DNA of 53,968 nt from Flammula alnicola (taxonomy: Eukaryota; Basidiomycota; Agaricomycetes; Agaricales; Strophariaceae), in assembly GCA_015499995.1 (NCBI GenBank), contig JADNRV010000327.1, positions 1 to 53,968 of the forward strand. Reading direction: 5' to 3'. The notes below the pieces were generated by a model. That model ran no database searches. It saw only the letters and a list, made by a program, of their open reading frames with translations, and was not told the origin of the DNA. Positions 1 through 11,363 of this stretch are shown piece after piece. A program made the position numbers and the translations under genes. How positions within the stretch are numbered: the stretch's first letter is position 1; each line of letters starts with the position of its first letter.

Positions 1-195
1 GCTATGGTTTTGCCGAAGTGGATATTGTTATAGATGTGACGGTATTGCCACCGGCCCACCGCACCTGCTTGCTCTGCCAGTACTTAGTACTTAGTAGTAG
101 TGTGTGGAATACCTGACTTTGTGTGTAGGGTTGGTGAGACGAGAATTTGGGACTTGTGAAGAATATCCGTTATCTGCTGGAGGTGATCATATGTA
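1..195 (+). pseudogene. Composite duplicate of two downstream stretches
   Basis: Bases 1-47 match 3123-3169 closely, and bases about 66-190 match about 3783-3890, including a shared stretch reading TTGGTGAGACGAGAATTTGG. The intervening 600 bp of the downstream copy are missing here. The first part is a relic of the 3' half of an F-box gene. No open gene is present. The copy breaks off near 195, where a different, minus-strand F-box fragment begins, so this is a patchwork of duplicated pieces. Confidence 0.6.
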
Positions 196-197
196 TC

Positions 198-545
198 GCA
201 GCGCTTTCAGGCAGCGCAGAAGAGGTAGAGAGTAGGCGAGTGACGTGTCTTTGGACAGCCACTCTGTTTCTTCAGTCTTGCAGTCGATTACCTCCATATA
301 ATGTATATATTTGGCAATATATGGCGAGTTCTCGAGAATCGTCGAAATCGCGCGCTGTTGCCGCGTTTTTTCTTGCGGTCGTGGGAAGAGTATGATTTTT
401 GAAAGGAGATGCTTTAGCAGGCCGGAAGGAATGCTCGAACAGGTCAGGGAGAAGCTTTCAGGGAGTCATTTTCATCCCAGAGTAGTAAGGATCTCATCGT
501 CGATTCTGGAGGAAAATGGGCAGACATCATGGTGGTTGGAATTGA
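198..545 (-). pseudogene. F-box gene fragment (N-terminal part), broken
   Basis: On the minus strand this is a clear degenerate copy of the 5' part of the F-box gene that starts at 12838: it aligns with 12478-12827 over about 350 bp. It covers the F-box region and the start of the leucine-rich part, and carries several small indels that destroy the frame. Nothing after the first third of the gene is present. It lies head to head with the intact-looking F-box gene at 658, so the 545-658 interval may be shared promoter DNA. It is best read as a truncated tandem or dispersed duplicate. Confidence 0.75.
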
Positions 546-657
546 AACGCTGACATCGGAAAATGATCTAAAGTGATCAGAAGTTGCCGATCACGCGTTT
601 GCGAAGATCTGCCATAGCCGCTGGCGACGGCGTTCACTCGAGCCACTGGCAACCTCC

Positions 658-2093
658 ATGTCCTCCCATCTTCCTCAAGAAATCTGCGATGAGGTCGTGA
701 GCCATCTTCGGGGCGATGATGATGCACTCAAAGCTTGCTCTCTGGCTTGTCGTGCATTCCTGCCGTCGTGTCAACAATTCCTATTTTCGAACATCGTTCT
801 CTTCCCCCTACGGACAACGAGAAACTTCCGAACGGGCATCACCTTCAACAGCTGCTCAAGGCCTCACCCCATCTTTCCAGATATGTGCACTATCTAGAAA
901 TAATTGACTGCAAATCTGGAGAAAAAGAGTGGCTGTCTCATGACAGAACGCTCATTTTCTGTCTGCCTCTTCTCCGTCGCCTCAAAGCACTAGCAATTCG
1001 ATACCGGACACCAATGGAAGGAGGCGACTGGGAGGGTATTGCTCAAGGAGGCCTTTTGGGTGCACTTCTCGATATTATGCAACTACCGTCCCTGACTTAC
1101 CTCAATTTTCAATCCCTACCTCTTGTTATGGTCAATCATTGCCCGAACCTCAAGCACCTCGTAGTTTGCTGTCTGACAACGGATTCAGTCATGGGGTATT
1201 CATCCATGCACGATGACTCCGCCAAATCAGTATATTTGGATACTCTCAAAGTCCAGTTTCTTGACTCGCGCCATCATATGAACTCCAACTCCGTGTCCCC
1301 AGCTTGGTTTTCCGACACAATTAACAACACAGCGCTCAACGTGACAAAATTGAAAAAGCTGCATGCAAATGCTGATGGAGATTTAGGGGCACATCATGAC
1401 ATGTGGATGCTTTTAAAGCTCTGTGCCGGCTCACTAGAGGAGCTTGCGTTCCAACCCGCTATTGAGAGTACGTCCATTCAATTTAGGTAAAGCTCCAACC
1501 CGATTTTCTTATTTTGCTCTATTACAGTTCGTGAAGCAGAGGCATCTTCCATGGACCCCATTGACTGGAGCATCCTTACGAACTTGAAAAGATTTTACAC
1601 TCGCATCCAAGTTTCATATGATTCATATGACTACGTCAATGAAGTTGAGGTAGCATGGGAGGATGCATTTCCATGGTTCGTCAGCATGCTCCGAAAGCAA
1701 TCATTATCTGGATCCAGCATCGAAGAATATGTGGTGCAAGTCATCTATGATTTCAGTGGTTTGGGTATCCATTTGTCTTGTTGGAAGGAGGCGATCGATC
1801 TGTTTTCTAGTCGGAACTGCTTTCCCCGCCTCCGGAAGCTTCATATTCGAATTCACTCTTTCAATTGCGACGAAGAAGAAATCGCCGCAGAGCTCGATCA
1901 ATTTGTTGTGGAGCTGACAACTGCCCGACAAGAAGTTGATTGTCATGTGTGGCTTGTTGATGGTATGTGATCACTCACCCATGTATCGACCATCTCTTTC
2001 TTACCTCTTTGCACAATTGAAGAGCTATACGAGGACTTTTATATATTTCCACCAGATCCCACCTGGATAGGGTTGTCGTCCCTCGGTTTTTGA
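658..2093 (+). CDS. F-box/leucine-rich family protein, copy 1 (one frame break)
   Basis: Putative F-box protein, about 438 aa, of the kind that links substrates to SCF ubiquitin ligases. The N-terminus (SSHLPQEICDEVVSHLRGDD...LKACSLACRAFLPSCQ) is an F-box-like helix bundle. The rest resembles the three other copies in this window. Exons: 658-1467, 1528-1962, 2023-2093; both introns are 60 nt and sit at the phase-1 positions shared with the paralogues. A frame break lies at the C run near 804-808: five Cs are present where the paralogues need six to encode FPPTD. Downstream the frame stays open to the usual end (YIFPPDPTW motif, stop at 2091). One missing C is either a sequencing error or a young inactivating change. 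The start is the first ATG before the conserved HLPQEI motif. Confidence 0.7.
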
Positions 2094-3059
2094 TCAATAT
2101 ACATGGGTGAACTTTAATTAACAAAGAATTCACGCTGTCGCTGGATCGACACCATTATCGCTGGTTCAGACCCATGCCAACGTTTAAGCATGTCAGTCGG
2201 ACTTCAGTACTTAGCGGAAATGATTGTGCAAATGCCTTCTAATAGACAAAATGATACTCTCTGCATAAAGTCACCCCAACCGCCCAGAATGGACCCGTTC
2301 GAACTCGCGCAGACCCCAGCGGACCCGTCGGATCCTAATGGTTCCTGATAGACACCAATGGCCCCGCTTGTGTTGGTATCCGTTAAGCAGCACAAAGTTT
2401 GAAACCAAATATATTCCATCGTTAATGCTTGGGTCCATTGGCCTGCATGAACGTCCTCTGTACTATGCATTTTCATCGCTTTCTAGTCCTTGCGGGACAC
2501 TTGCCAGAGCCTGCAAAATTTTCTGCGCCTTGATACCTGAGCCTCAGCATTCCGGCAGGATTAAAGTCAGGATCCTTACCCTCAAGTGTAGCATCGAATT
2601 GGTACCACTGGGGACGAATGGACTCCCGAATGGGGTCCTATGGGGTCCTATGGGGACCATTGGGGGTCAATGGACGCGAATGGCGCCGACTCGAGACATA
2701 ATGATTTATTTTGCTTCGTAACACCTTCAGGAGGGGTTTGTCAGGGCCTATTAGAGGCGAACGGGGTCGACTCAAGTATTGCAAGATATCATATTTAACT
2801 GTGGAAGGACGTATTCTGGTTTATGAGAGTCCGTCGGGCCCCGTCAGGGCCGAAATACATACATTTACAGTAACTGTGTAAGCATGTATTCTGTATGGTT
2901 CATGAGGGTCTGCATTAATTGGGGTTCACTGGACGCGAATGGGGCCGACTCGCTCCGAAATGCACTGTATTTAACTCTGTTAGAAGTCAACACGGATAGC
3001 GAGTCGCTGCTCGGCCTCATGAAATCGCTAATGCTACTACCAACATCAGATTCGCTCTT
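2094..3059. repeat. Degenerate direct-repeat block, no gene
   Basis: No supported gene. The stretch holds GC-rich direct repeats. A decamer TGGGGTCCTA occurs twice, followed by TGGGGACCAT, at 2631-2660. A longer motif built on GGACGCGAATGGNGCCGACTCG occurs at 2672-2695 and 2931-2952, with a diverged copy at 2756-2776. Each is followed within about 15-40 bp by an AT-rich ATTTATTTT/ATATTTAACT stretch. A second motif (GTATTCTGG...TATGAGAGTC) recurs near 2812 and 2888. This looks like a decayed satellite or the remains of a repeat-rich element. Confidence 0.5.
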
Positions 3060-3170
3060 ATAGCACGCTCAAGAAAGTTACACATTCTGGTTCGACCGCT
3101 GAAGAATTTTGAATGGAGATCAGCTATGGATTCGCCGAAGTGGATATTGTTATAGATGTGATGGGATTGC
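3060..3170 (+). pseudogene. F-box gene relic (C-terminal part)
   Basis: Reading plus-strand from about 3070, the translation is STLKKVTHSGSTAEEF, stop, MEISYGFAEVDIVI. This aligns with the intact copies, for example MLQKLSSSGSTIEEF followed by VEVHYTFDGMDIDLS in the gene at 9596-10918. The in-frame TGA after EEF, the later frame loss and the absence of the rest of the gene mark it as a relic. A partial duplicate of its end lies at bases 1-47. Confidence 0.6.
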
Positions 3171-4994
3171 CACCAGGCGGTCCCGATACCCTTTCTATTC
3201 CGAGTACTGGGCTGACTTTTACGTTGGCGATGACCTAGAAATCGTCGAGCACCTCGAACACTATGTCGGAGTATCGATCAGCATATGCTAGTGATGCTTC
3301 CACTAGATCCTGTTAAAACAAGTGTTTTTCGTCAGGCAACTCAAAATAAGATAAGTAATCGTGAACTTGCATGTGCGTTCATCCTCTGCATTCGAGCTAG
3401 CTACGCATGAGATTTTAAAACAAGAACGTCCAGCTTTCTAGCGAATTCGAGAGGTAATCAAGCCTGAACGCGAGCCTGAGGACCGCCTGTAGACGTTAAG
3501 TCCGTGAACGCGGGTACTTTAACACTGTCGTTGATTCGTTGGAGATATGTATACTCTCTAGCTGTTTGTAGATTAAATACGGAGCGCTTGTTGAGACGAG
3601 GATCGTCAGGCGGATTGATGGGTGGTAGAATTTTGGAGATGAAAAGGACAACGACAAGGACAACGACGAGTGAACTAGTGACAAGTCTTAGCGAGTCTGG
3701 CTTGTAATTGGACGCAGAACAGATGCTTCAGGCACTGAGCCCGAGGCTGCCAGGTATTGACCAGCAGCAAAGGACCGTACTTGCTTGCTCTGCCTGTAAT
3801 AGTAGTACTGACTTGGTTGGTGAGACGAGAATTTGGGACTCGTTGAAGAATATCCGTTATCGGCCCGAGGTGAGGCATATGTATATACCGCCTTCCGGGC
3901 AGTTGGTGAGATTCGATGTGATATGGGATTGGAGGCTTGGAGCTCAACGGAGAGGTGATCCCTGAGATCGGAGAATAAGGTTTTTGAGATGGGATCATGC
4001 ATCAATGAAATGATTGTTCTTGTGGTCGAAATGAACAGGTTTAATTGGAGGTTTACGGGATTCCTCCGACGTCGTCTTCGGATCCGATGTTACGTTATAG
4101 GGAACGTGATGGAATTGGACATGACGCTCTGGTGGTCTGCCATCATCGTGAAGGCGGATGTTTCCTCGATGAGGCCTGAGGAGGCGAACGTTCGACATAG
4201 GTTCCTGTCGGGGTCTTTATGTAGCGGATCTGCTATCAGTGATAGTATCACATGTGGGGCGATCCCACCTGGAGGAGGTCGCGTGAACGTGGTCTGGTGT
4301 TAAAAAGTTGATAAACGCGTGATATTCCATCCTCCTACGGCTTGTTCTGGAAGGCGTTCGCATGGTGTCGTTGATTATATGTGCACTAGAAGTTTGTTTA
4401 GTTGCCAGCGGTCGACCTGGGAACTCGGCGAGCTCGCTGTTGGAAGAAGAGCGACGCTGGGCGACATGGAGACGAGGACGTCGACAGACAGGCTTTTCTG
4501 CAACCAGTGAGAGTTTGACAAGCTTCGCAGACAAAAGAAGGACCGGGCTAAGACGACAGAGCTTTTCAGAAATAGATAGCGCCGAATTTAAATTGGGGCC
4601 TGAGAATGTAAAATCAGTCAACAATATTCGAGGCTAAGGATTGATGGGTCGATGAGCATATCGTCGACTGCCTAGTGGCCGACTAGTGGGCGGCGAGAGT
4701 AGTAGTTAGACATCGAGGAAGACAGGGAAGAGGGATAGTTACGTCGGAGGGCAAGGCGCCAATTGATGCCAAACATTGAAAGCCATGTATTTTGTCGCAA
4801 ATCGCTTGCCTTGCTCTTTCTCCCATGCCATGTCAACAGACTATCCACACTTTTTGACCATTCTTAGTTAGTCTCCTACACATACAATACCCATCGTTGC
4901 TCTCACATATACATACCCAACTCTACGCGCCGGCCGTCACAAGTACACCCACTATCATTTACAACAGCCGTAGCAGCGTCCAGCTGCACCCGCA
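3171..4994. other. 1.8 kb without a supported gene; promoter of LIM gene at its end
   Basis: No gene I can assign. A minus-strand reading frame at 3688-4005 (RKAVYTYASPRADNGYSSTS..., rich in Ser and Tyr) and another at 4217-4624 look mildly coding, but they lie in different frames and I found no splice joins or recognisable family. They may be parts of a lineage-specific or decayed minus-strand gene. Bases 3783-3890 are the source-like copy of part of 66-190. The last 250 bp before 4995 are the probable promoter and 5' leader of the LIM gene. Confidence 0.4.
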
Positions 4995-7900
4995 ATGATC
5001 GCCTCGCTGCTTTCTCCAACTAGTTCAAATCCACCGGGGCCAGGGAGGATCTCCCAGCTCTTACCTAGTGTCAAATGCTCGACATGTCATCAACCGGTAC
5101 CTCTGGCAGAACTCGGGGACCACACATGCGCGCCCCCGCCCCCTGTTCCACAGCTCCCAAAGCCATCCATGACTCCTGAGGCTGCTACAGCTCTCCTGCC
5201 GGGGCGTTTACAGGGCCGTGTAGCGTCGCCCATGACACCTGTGCCTGCTGCCTCGAGTTCTCGTCTGGGCTCGTCGCCTCCACGCGTCCAGGAGCCACCT
5301 CAACACCAACGCCTGCCATCGTCTTCGAATGCCAGGCTCAAGATCAACACCAGAGGGGGCACATCGCCAACCCAAGCCACTTTCCAACCAAAGTCCAGCC
5401 CTTTGGCGCGCTCCGATTCCGACACAAACTCACTATATGCCAGAGAACCACCTTTCCCGATCAACCCCTCCTCATCTCCTCTACGCACACGAATGCGCAC
5501 GCCTTCGAATGCAGGCTCTATTTCCAATCAATCGACACCCTCGACTGCTCGTCCTTCGATATCTTTTAATCACAGCGGTCAGGAAACGACACCCACCGGT
5601 CCAGGTCCTCTCCGAAATGGCCCTGCGTTTCCTACCGCTCCTACACGAGGCAGCCAGCCTCCTGCGCCGAGACAAGCTATGCAGCCTCCAAGAATTGGGT
5701 CTCCAGCCATGAACAGTTTTCCTCCGCCTAATCGCGGTATACCTCCAGCAGGGTATAATAATGGAGCACCGCCTGGTGGAACAGGAGGACCGCCCATGGG
5801 GTTCTCTTCAAGACCTGGACCTCCTCCGCTCGGAGCGGGTCCTCAAAACAATCTCAATCTTAATGGAGGCCCGAGGAGCATGGGACCACCACCGCCCAGT
5901 AACGTGGTTAACGCTAACACAGCTCCTACCGAAGCCGATCAGGTGTTTGTTCCTCCTGCTGAAAGAGGTATCGACACTAAAACGGGCGGTGCAGCTGGGA
6001 TGGCTGGGGTAGGAAGACGAGGCTTTGCTGCGGCTGCTCGCGCCGCAATGTTCGTGGGCCCGGGTAATAGACCTCTCGGACCACAGACACAGTATGGGCG
6101 GAGACCGAATGCACCTCAATATCTTGACATAGATGCCGCTACCAGATGTGAGTGTCTTTTTCGAGTGTTAGCTTGTGTGGCAACATCAACGACGGGTAAC
6201 ATATGCTGGTTACTGATTAATTCGTGTTTGTGTTTTTGCACCCGTTTTGGGCTTTTATAGCAGCATCAACACCGCCTCTGTCCGCTGGGTCTGGTTACTC
6301 CTCTTACTCGCCTGGGCCGACGTCGCCTCTTGCTCAGTCTGATTTAAACTTCCCACTGCAATCTAATCACAATATTGCTGTTACAAACCAATTTCAAGAT
6401 CGAACACCCTCACCACCAGGCCCGTTTATATCGACATCAACAGCGTTGCCTACCAAACCTTCGACACCAGCGCCGGCTCTAACGATGGATACATCTTCCA
6501 ACGCCAACATTAACGCTGCTAATGCAGCAATTTCGCCCATCTCAGGCCGTCTTCCATTCTTTGAGAAACTAAGAGGCAGACTCCCTGGAATGGGTGCTCC
6601 CGAACCCGAGGGTTCGAATTTACCCCCAAGTGCTGCTGATTCAACGCCAGCACCTCCGCCCAAAGCCGACCTCTATGCCTCGTCATCGACGCCCGGCGGC
6701 CCAGCAATGCGCTCTCGCTCGAAATCCAGGAGCGTTCGTCGCCGAACAGACCAAGAGCCGATATCGCCCATAGAGTCAGAGTCAGAGTACGGCGGATTGG
6801 CTTATGCAGATTCGACGGACTACGAGGACGGAGATAACGATGATGATTTCAACTCGAGACGGTCAAACTCGATAGGCAGGAGGAGGAAGAGTCGGACTCC
6901 GCCGCCGCCGCTTCCTATCCCGGTTTCTGCGTCTGCGGCGATTCTGCAACGTTCGGGATCAAAGGCGTCGCGCCATATGCAGTTCGGCTCCGTTTCTGTG
7001 CGCTCGCGCTCGCGCTCTAACGACCGCGGCGATATTCGAATCGGAGGCTCCGGGCCCATGTCTATATCTATGAAATCGGGGACTTCAGGGCACTCGAGAG
7101 AAAACTCGATGCACTCGCACTCGTCGTACTCGTCTGATAACGATGCTGCAGATTTGGAGGGGCGAAATAGGAGCCGCGCGAATTCGGCGGCGGCCATCGC
7201 TCATGCGCTGGGCTTGTCGCAGACGCCACCGAGCGAGTATGCGAAGTTGGGCGGGCCGGGGATTTTAGGGCGGAGTGTTAGTGGGAGCAGTAGCAACGGC
7301 GGAGGTGGTGGGAGTAAGAGTGGGTATTCGAGAGGGAGTGCGCAGAATAACAACGGTAATGGAGAGAGGTCGATGGCGGCGCTTTTGCAAGATGCGAATG
7401 CGACTGACGCTGAGGTCAAGGCGCGCTATGGTGGTCTGCCAGGAGGACCGGCAAGCGGGCCGCTGAAGAGCAGCGCGAGCGTCAGCAGCAAGTCGTCCGC
7501 CTCGGCGTCCTCGGCGGGAAAGCAGCGATCCTTCGGGAGCTCCGTCGATAGCGGGCGGGGTGTTACGAGCAGCGCGTTGCGCAGACTCGATACCGCCGCT
7601 GCGAATAGCCATCGCGATGATTTTAACGAAGACGATGGCGACTCTGTCCTTGGCGGTATGGGCGGGTCCAAGGCGCAGCGGAGCAAGACCGTGCAGGGGA
7701 TGCAGTCGCCCGACGCTGCGAAGAAGCCGATCAAGCTGCCGACGCGGTCGTTGACGAGCCCGAGCCCGAAGGTGGAGAGCTACAAGTCGTTGGCGGCGGA
7801 TGGGGGTGTGGTGAAGAAGGAGAGGCCGAGGAGGCCGAGGACGTGTTTGAGGTGCTCGAAGGTGATTGAGGATGGGCGGTGGGTGTCCGTTGATGGAGGA

Positions 7901-8586
7901 GGTGTGCTTTGTGAGAGGTGTTGGAAGAATATGTATTTGCCCAAGGTGCGTTTTCTCTCTCTCTGATGGCTGGAGTTGAATACGATATTGAAGAATTTTT
8001 GTTGCAATCTTAATTAGTGCCGTCGTTGTAATTTGCCTATCGAGAAGCAAGCTGTGTCGTCGTCTGACGGCCAGCTTAAGGGCAAGTATCACAAGGAATG
8101 CTTCAACTGCCACACATGCCACGTACGTGCTATTTCTGATCCATCCACAGACATTTTCCAACTTACAAAAACGATTTGTTTATATAGAAACCGTTCCCAG
8201 ACAAGACATTCTACGTATATGACGGCAAGCCTCTCTGCGCCTATCACTACCATGAAGCCAACGACTCTCTCTGCGCTGCCGCGCGCTGCGGACAGCCCAT
8301 CGAAGGCCCTTGTGCCGTCTCCTACAGCGGCGACCGATACCACCCCGAACACATGACGTGCGAATACCCTGGATACCCAGAATGCAGAGAAAGGCTAAAG
8401 GAGTACTGGGAGGTGGATGGGCGGATGCTGTGCGAGCGCCATGCGCATAATGCGACACGGAGCAGCAGCGATGAGGAGGGCGAGGAGCAGTGGGTCAAGT
8501 CGTCGAAGGCGATGAAACGCGTGACGAGGTTTATTGATCTCGCTGGGGCTGGTGGCATTGGCGCCGGCGGCAGCGATCTCCGATAA
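4995..8586 (+). CDS. LIM-domain protein (zinc-binding, probable scaffold)
   Basis: A 1113-aa protein from exons 4995-6147, 6261-7945, 8018-8122 and 8188-8586 (introns 113, 72 and 65 nt). The N-terminus has a small C2HC zinc-knuckle-like motif (CSTCHQPVPLAELGDHTC, residues 28-45). About 850 residues of Pro/Ser-rich, disordered sequence follow, with many SRSKSRS and SP/TP phosphosite-like runs. The C-terminus carries cysteine modules: CLRC...CERC near residue 913, then a full LIM domain (CRRC...HKECFNCHTC...LCAYH), then a second (CAAARC...H...VDGRMLCERH). LIM domains bind proteins, so a cytoskeletal, polarity or signalling scaffold role is likely by analogy with fungal paxillin-like proteins. 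That is inference. The splice joins fall inside LIM spacers and restore all zinc ligands. Confidence 0.85.
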
Positions 8587-9595
8587 TTGCTTATCGCCCT
8601 CTTACGCTCCTCTTCCTCTTCCTCCGTCACTTTCATTTTTTCTTCTTCTGGGACCTTTGATTGACTTATTTATATCTTTCGTACTTCAAGCTTCGCTATT
8701 TCACCGCCCGCCACCTTTTTATTTTATTCAGGACACTTACTCAGGTCATATTCATGGCATTTATTAGCGACCATGGGTATATCTCACAGATCTTTTCTGG
8801 CTACTAGGAACAATCTTTTTTATTTCTTTCTTGTACATCACTACTCTATATCTATCAAGTTTAACTACCTTTTTGTAATATTATTATATTGATCCTTGTC
8901 CGTTACATTTAATCGTGGTGTTTCTTTGAGGTTAACGCTCGCTCTTTTGTTCATCAGGTTGGTTTTTTTGGGTGACGAGATATAAGATCCTAATAGTTCA
9001 ATCAATGACAAGATAAGGAACCATCGACGTGAGCTATTCAACAGAAAGTGAATTCAAGGAATAGTGTTTCGTCCTTCGCACTGGCAAGCAGTGGGAGTTG
9101 AACGTTGAACGTTGAACGTTGAAGCTTCGAAGTAGCAAATTCATTCAGATGATACGCCAGTCGTCCTTCACATCTCAATGATGATCGCTGTGAATTTATG
9201 GACACCGTTCTGAAGGCCATCCTGTTCTTCCGACTTATTTCGTTGATACGCAGAAGAAATTATCTTCGAACCAAAAGGAAGAGATCCGGCACTCATAAAG
9301 TTGAATATACGGGTCACCATAAAGGTCTTTTCAGGCTTTATTTATCAGGAAAGCGAAGATGAGGCCTGTTTAAACGTTTACTCCGGGGGTCATAGAAGTA
9401 GATTTTCCGTCGCAAAGCTATGCACATTGCAAAGCACTTGGATCATCTTCCTCGATTACCTGTGCTTGCCTTGTCCTCTCAAGTTTGCTGGTTTTAAAAT
9501 TTTGAGCACTGAACTGCCTGGCATTCTGAGTGGAGGATTTGGCAGAGAGTAGCCAATTTTTCGGAGCGGTGTAGTCAACAAAGACAGAGATTAAT
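8587..9595. other. Intergenic, 3' ends of LIM gene and F-box copy 2
   Basis: No gene seen. The first few hundred bases are pyrimidine- and T-rich and look like a 3' untranslated region. The two flanking genes converge on this interval. A heptamer repeat at 9097-9124 is listed separately. Confidence 0.5.
9097..9124. repeat. Heptamer tandem repeat (GTTGAAC)n
   Basis: Four consecutive 7-nt units: GTTGAAC three times, then GTTGAAG. Two more units of the same heptamer occur at 10969-10982, just upstream of the F-box gene starting at 10918. The purpose is unknown. Confidence 0.85.
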
Positions 9596-10918
9596 TTAGT
9601 ACATCCAGATAGTAGTATTAGATAACTGGCAAATGACCGCAGATCTGGCTAAATCCAACCTGTTGACATGTTCTTCTCCTTGCCGCATGATTTCATGGAT
9701 CTCTTTCTCAGCAGCATATATATGAATGTAGAGTATTCGCAAAGCAGGGAAACGCTTCTGGTCGGAAAACAGGTCCATTACTTCTGTCCAAGGCGAAAGA
9801 TCGATGTCCATTCCGTCGAATGTATAGTGCACCTCCACTGCAAATTCTTCGATGGTAGATCCAGAAGATGATAGTTTTTGGAGCATGCCTATAAACCATG
9901 GGAATGCATTCAAAAAGATGTTGTCGCCAGAGTCGTCTGAAGCATTTAAAACGTCGAGTTGCACGTTGAATATTCGCAAGGCCCTCAATATGCTCCAATC
10001 GATGGGGTCGATGGGGACGATGTCGAATACGTTCGGATCATCTACAACTAGAAAAGGACTGATGAATACAAAGCCTATACAGCCCCAGTCATCAGCGGAC
10101 ATGGACGACATACTTTCGGTGCAGGGACTGAAGGTAAGTTCAAGCAGTGTACCAGCACATAGTTTCAAAAGCGTCCATATTTCAGCAAGTTCCTCCATAC
10201 CTCCGTCTACCTCAGCATGCAACCTTTTCAACTTGGTGACATCAAATCCGGTGTTCTCAACGACTTGTGTAAACCAGTCTGACGAGGTCGCCGTCGTAGG
10301 CCCACGATCAATTGTTCGAATACGTAACGACTCCAGCTGAATTGTTTTAACACGCTGGACAAGCTCATTGAGCCCAGTGGTGACGTCGGTCGTTGGTTCT
10401 TCGAGAGCAAGATGCTTCAGGTGCGACGGACAATGTTTGATCAATGGGAGAGGTAAATGCTCGAAATGGAGATAGGTCATGGATGGTAACTGCATTACAT
10501 CGAGGAAGGATGCCAAAAGACCTCCTCGAGCGATCCCTTCCCAGTTTCCGCCTTGTCTGGTTGTGCGGTACAGGATTACGAGTGCCTTTAGCCAGCGGAG
10601 AAAAGGAAGACAGAAGATGAGTGTCGCATCCTGTGAAAGCCACTCCTTTTCCTCAGGCTTGTGGTCAATTATTTCCAAGTGGTGTATGTACTTCGACAGA
10701 TGCGGCGAGGCCGTGAGCAGGCGCTGGAATTGAAGCCCGTTTGGACGCTTGTTCTTGTCCGTCGGTGGAGAAAGAACAATTTTAGAAAAGAGATATTTTT
10801 GGCACGTTGCGAGAAATGTGCGGCAAGATAGCGAGCAAGCTTGAAGCGCGTCCTTGTCGTCCCGAAGGTAACCCAGAATCTCCTCGTCGATTTCTTGAGG
10901 AAGATGGCTGGAGGACAT
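9596..10918 (-). CDS. F-box/leucine-rich family protein, copy 2
   Basis: A 418-aa paralogue. Exons (minus strand): 10918-10114 and 10047-9596. The 66-nt intron sits at the same phase-1 position as in the other copies (donor GTATGTCG, acceptor TTTTCTAG). The intron is a multiple of three and has no stop, so retention would only insert 22 residues. The F-box-like N-terminus reads SSHLPQEIDEEILGYLRDD...QACSLSCRTF. The C-terminal part has GSTIEEFAVEVHYTFDGM and WTEVMDLFSD, conserved in all copies. Unlike copies 1, 3 and 4 it lacks the last small exon and stops at IWMY. The start is the ATG before SSSHLPQEI. The likely role is substrate recognition in an SCF complex; the target is unknown. Confidence 0.8.
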   Translation of the reverse strand: MSSSHLPQEIDEEILGYLRDDKDALQACSLSCRTFLATCQKYLFSKIVLSPPTDKNKRPNGLQFQRLLTASPHLSKYIHHLEIIDHKPEEKEWLSQDATLIFCLPFLRWLKALVILYRTTRQGGNWEGIARGGLLASFLDVMQLPSMTYLHFEHLPLPLIKHCPSHLKHLALEEPTTDVTTGLNELVQRVKTIQLESLRIRTIDRGPTTATSSDWFTQVVENTGFDVTKLKRLHAEVDGGMEELAEIWTLLKLCAGTLLELTFSPCTESMSSMSADDWGCIGFVFISPFLVVDDPNVFDIVPIDPIDWSILRALRIFNVQLDVLNASDDSGDNIFLNAFPWFIGMLQKLSSSGSTIEEFAVEVHYTFDGMDIDLSPWTEVMDLFSDQKRFPALRILYIHIYAAEKEIHEIMRQGEEHVNRLDLARSAVICQLSNTTIWMY

Positions 10919-11363
10919 GGCTGTATTGTTGATCAATCAAGTACCAACTTGGACATGGCGTGATGAGAGTTGAACGTTGAACGTTGGAATGAGCGTTGCT
11001 CTTTTATGTAAGCCGGACCCAGGAGTCTAAGTTGAGCGCTTATTGATCAGACCGCCTTTTAACCATCGCAAATACTCATCTCTCTCAGGTAGGATCTGGC
11101 GGAAACATGACGAGAGCAGTGCAATTCTGGTATCCCTTTCAATAGTCAAGGTGAGTGAGTACATAAACTCGATCCCCGGTTTTGACCCTCGGGATAGAAT
11201 ATTCCCTTCTCGTTCTCAGGTGCTTCACGCCGGTCGCGTCGTAGATGAAAATGCTTGCCATGCCAGTGTGGATCCATGAGTCAATGAAGATTAAATTCCC
11301 CGATCATTTGCAAGTCTACTGAGCTTTCACGGTCACGACCTCGCGCAACATTATTGTATCCGG
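10919..11363. other. Intergenic between F-box copies 2 and 3
   Basis: Promoter region of copy 2 and 3' end of copy 3. It holds two GTTGAAC heptamers at 10969-10982 and, at 11085-11108 on the minus strand, a short match to the last exon of this family (MFPPDPT then stop, compare YIFPPDPTW). That match suggests a leftover exon from another duplicate. It is short and could be chance. Confidence 0.35.

Noticed and set aside
804..808. Programmed frameshifting in F-box copy 1
   Set aside because: A five-C run where paralogues need six is better explained by a one-base deletion or sequencing error; no slippery-site structure was seen.
4217..4624. Minus-strand 135-codon frame as an independent gene
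   Set aside because: Low-complexity, no domain, no convincing splice partners; noted only as weakly coding.
7265..8161. 298-codon minus-strand frame under the LIM gene
   Set aside because: Antisense to a well-supported coding exon; composition (Arg/Pro-rich) is that of a shadow frame.
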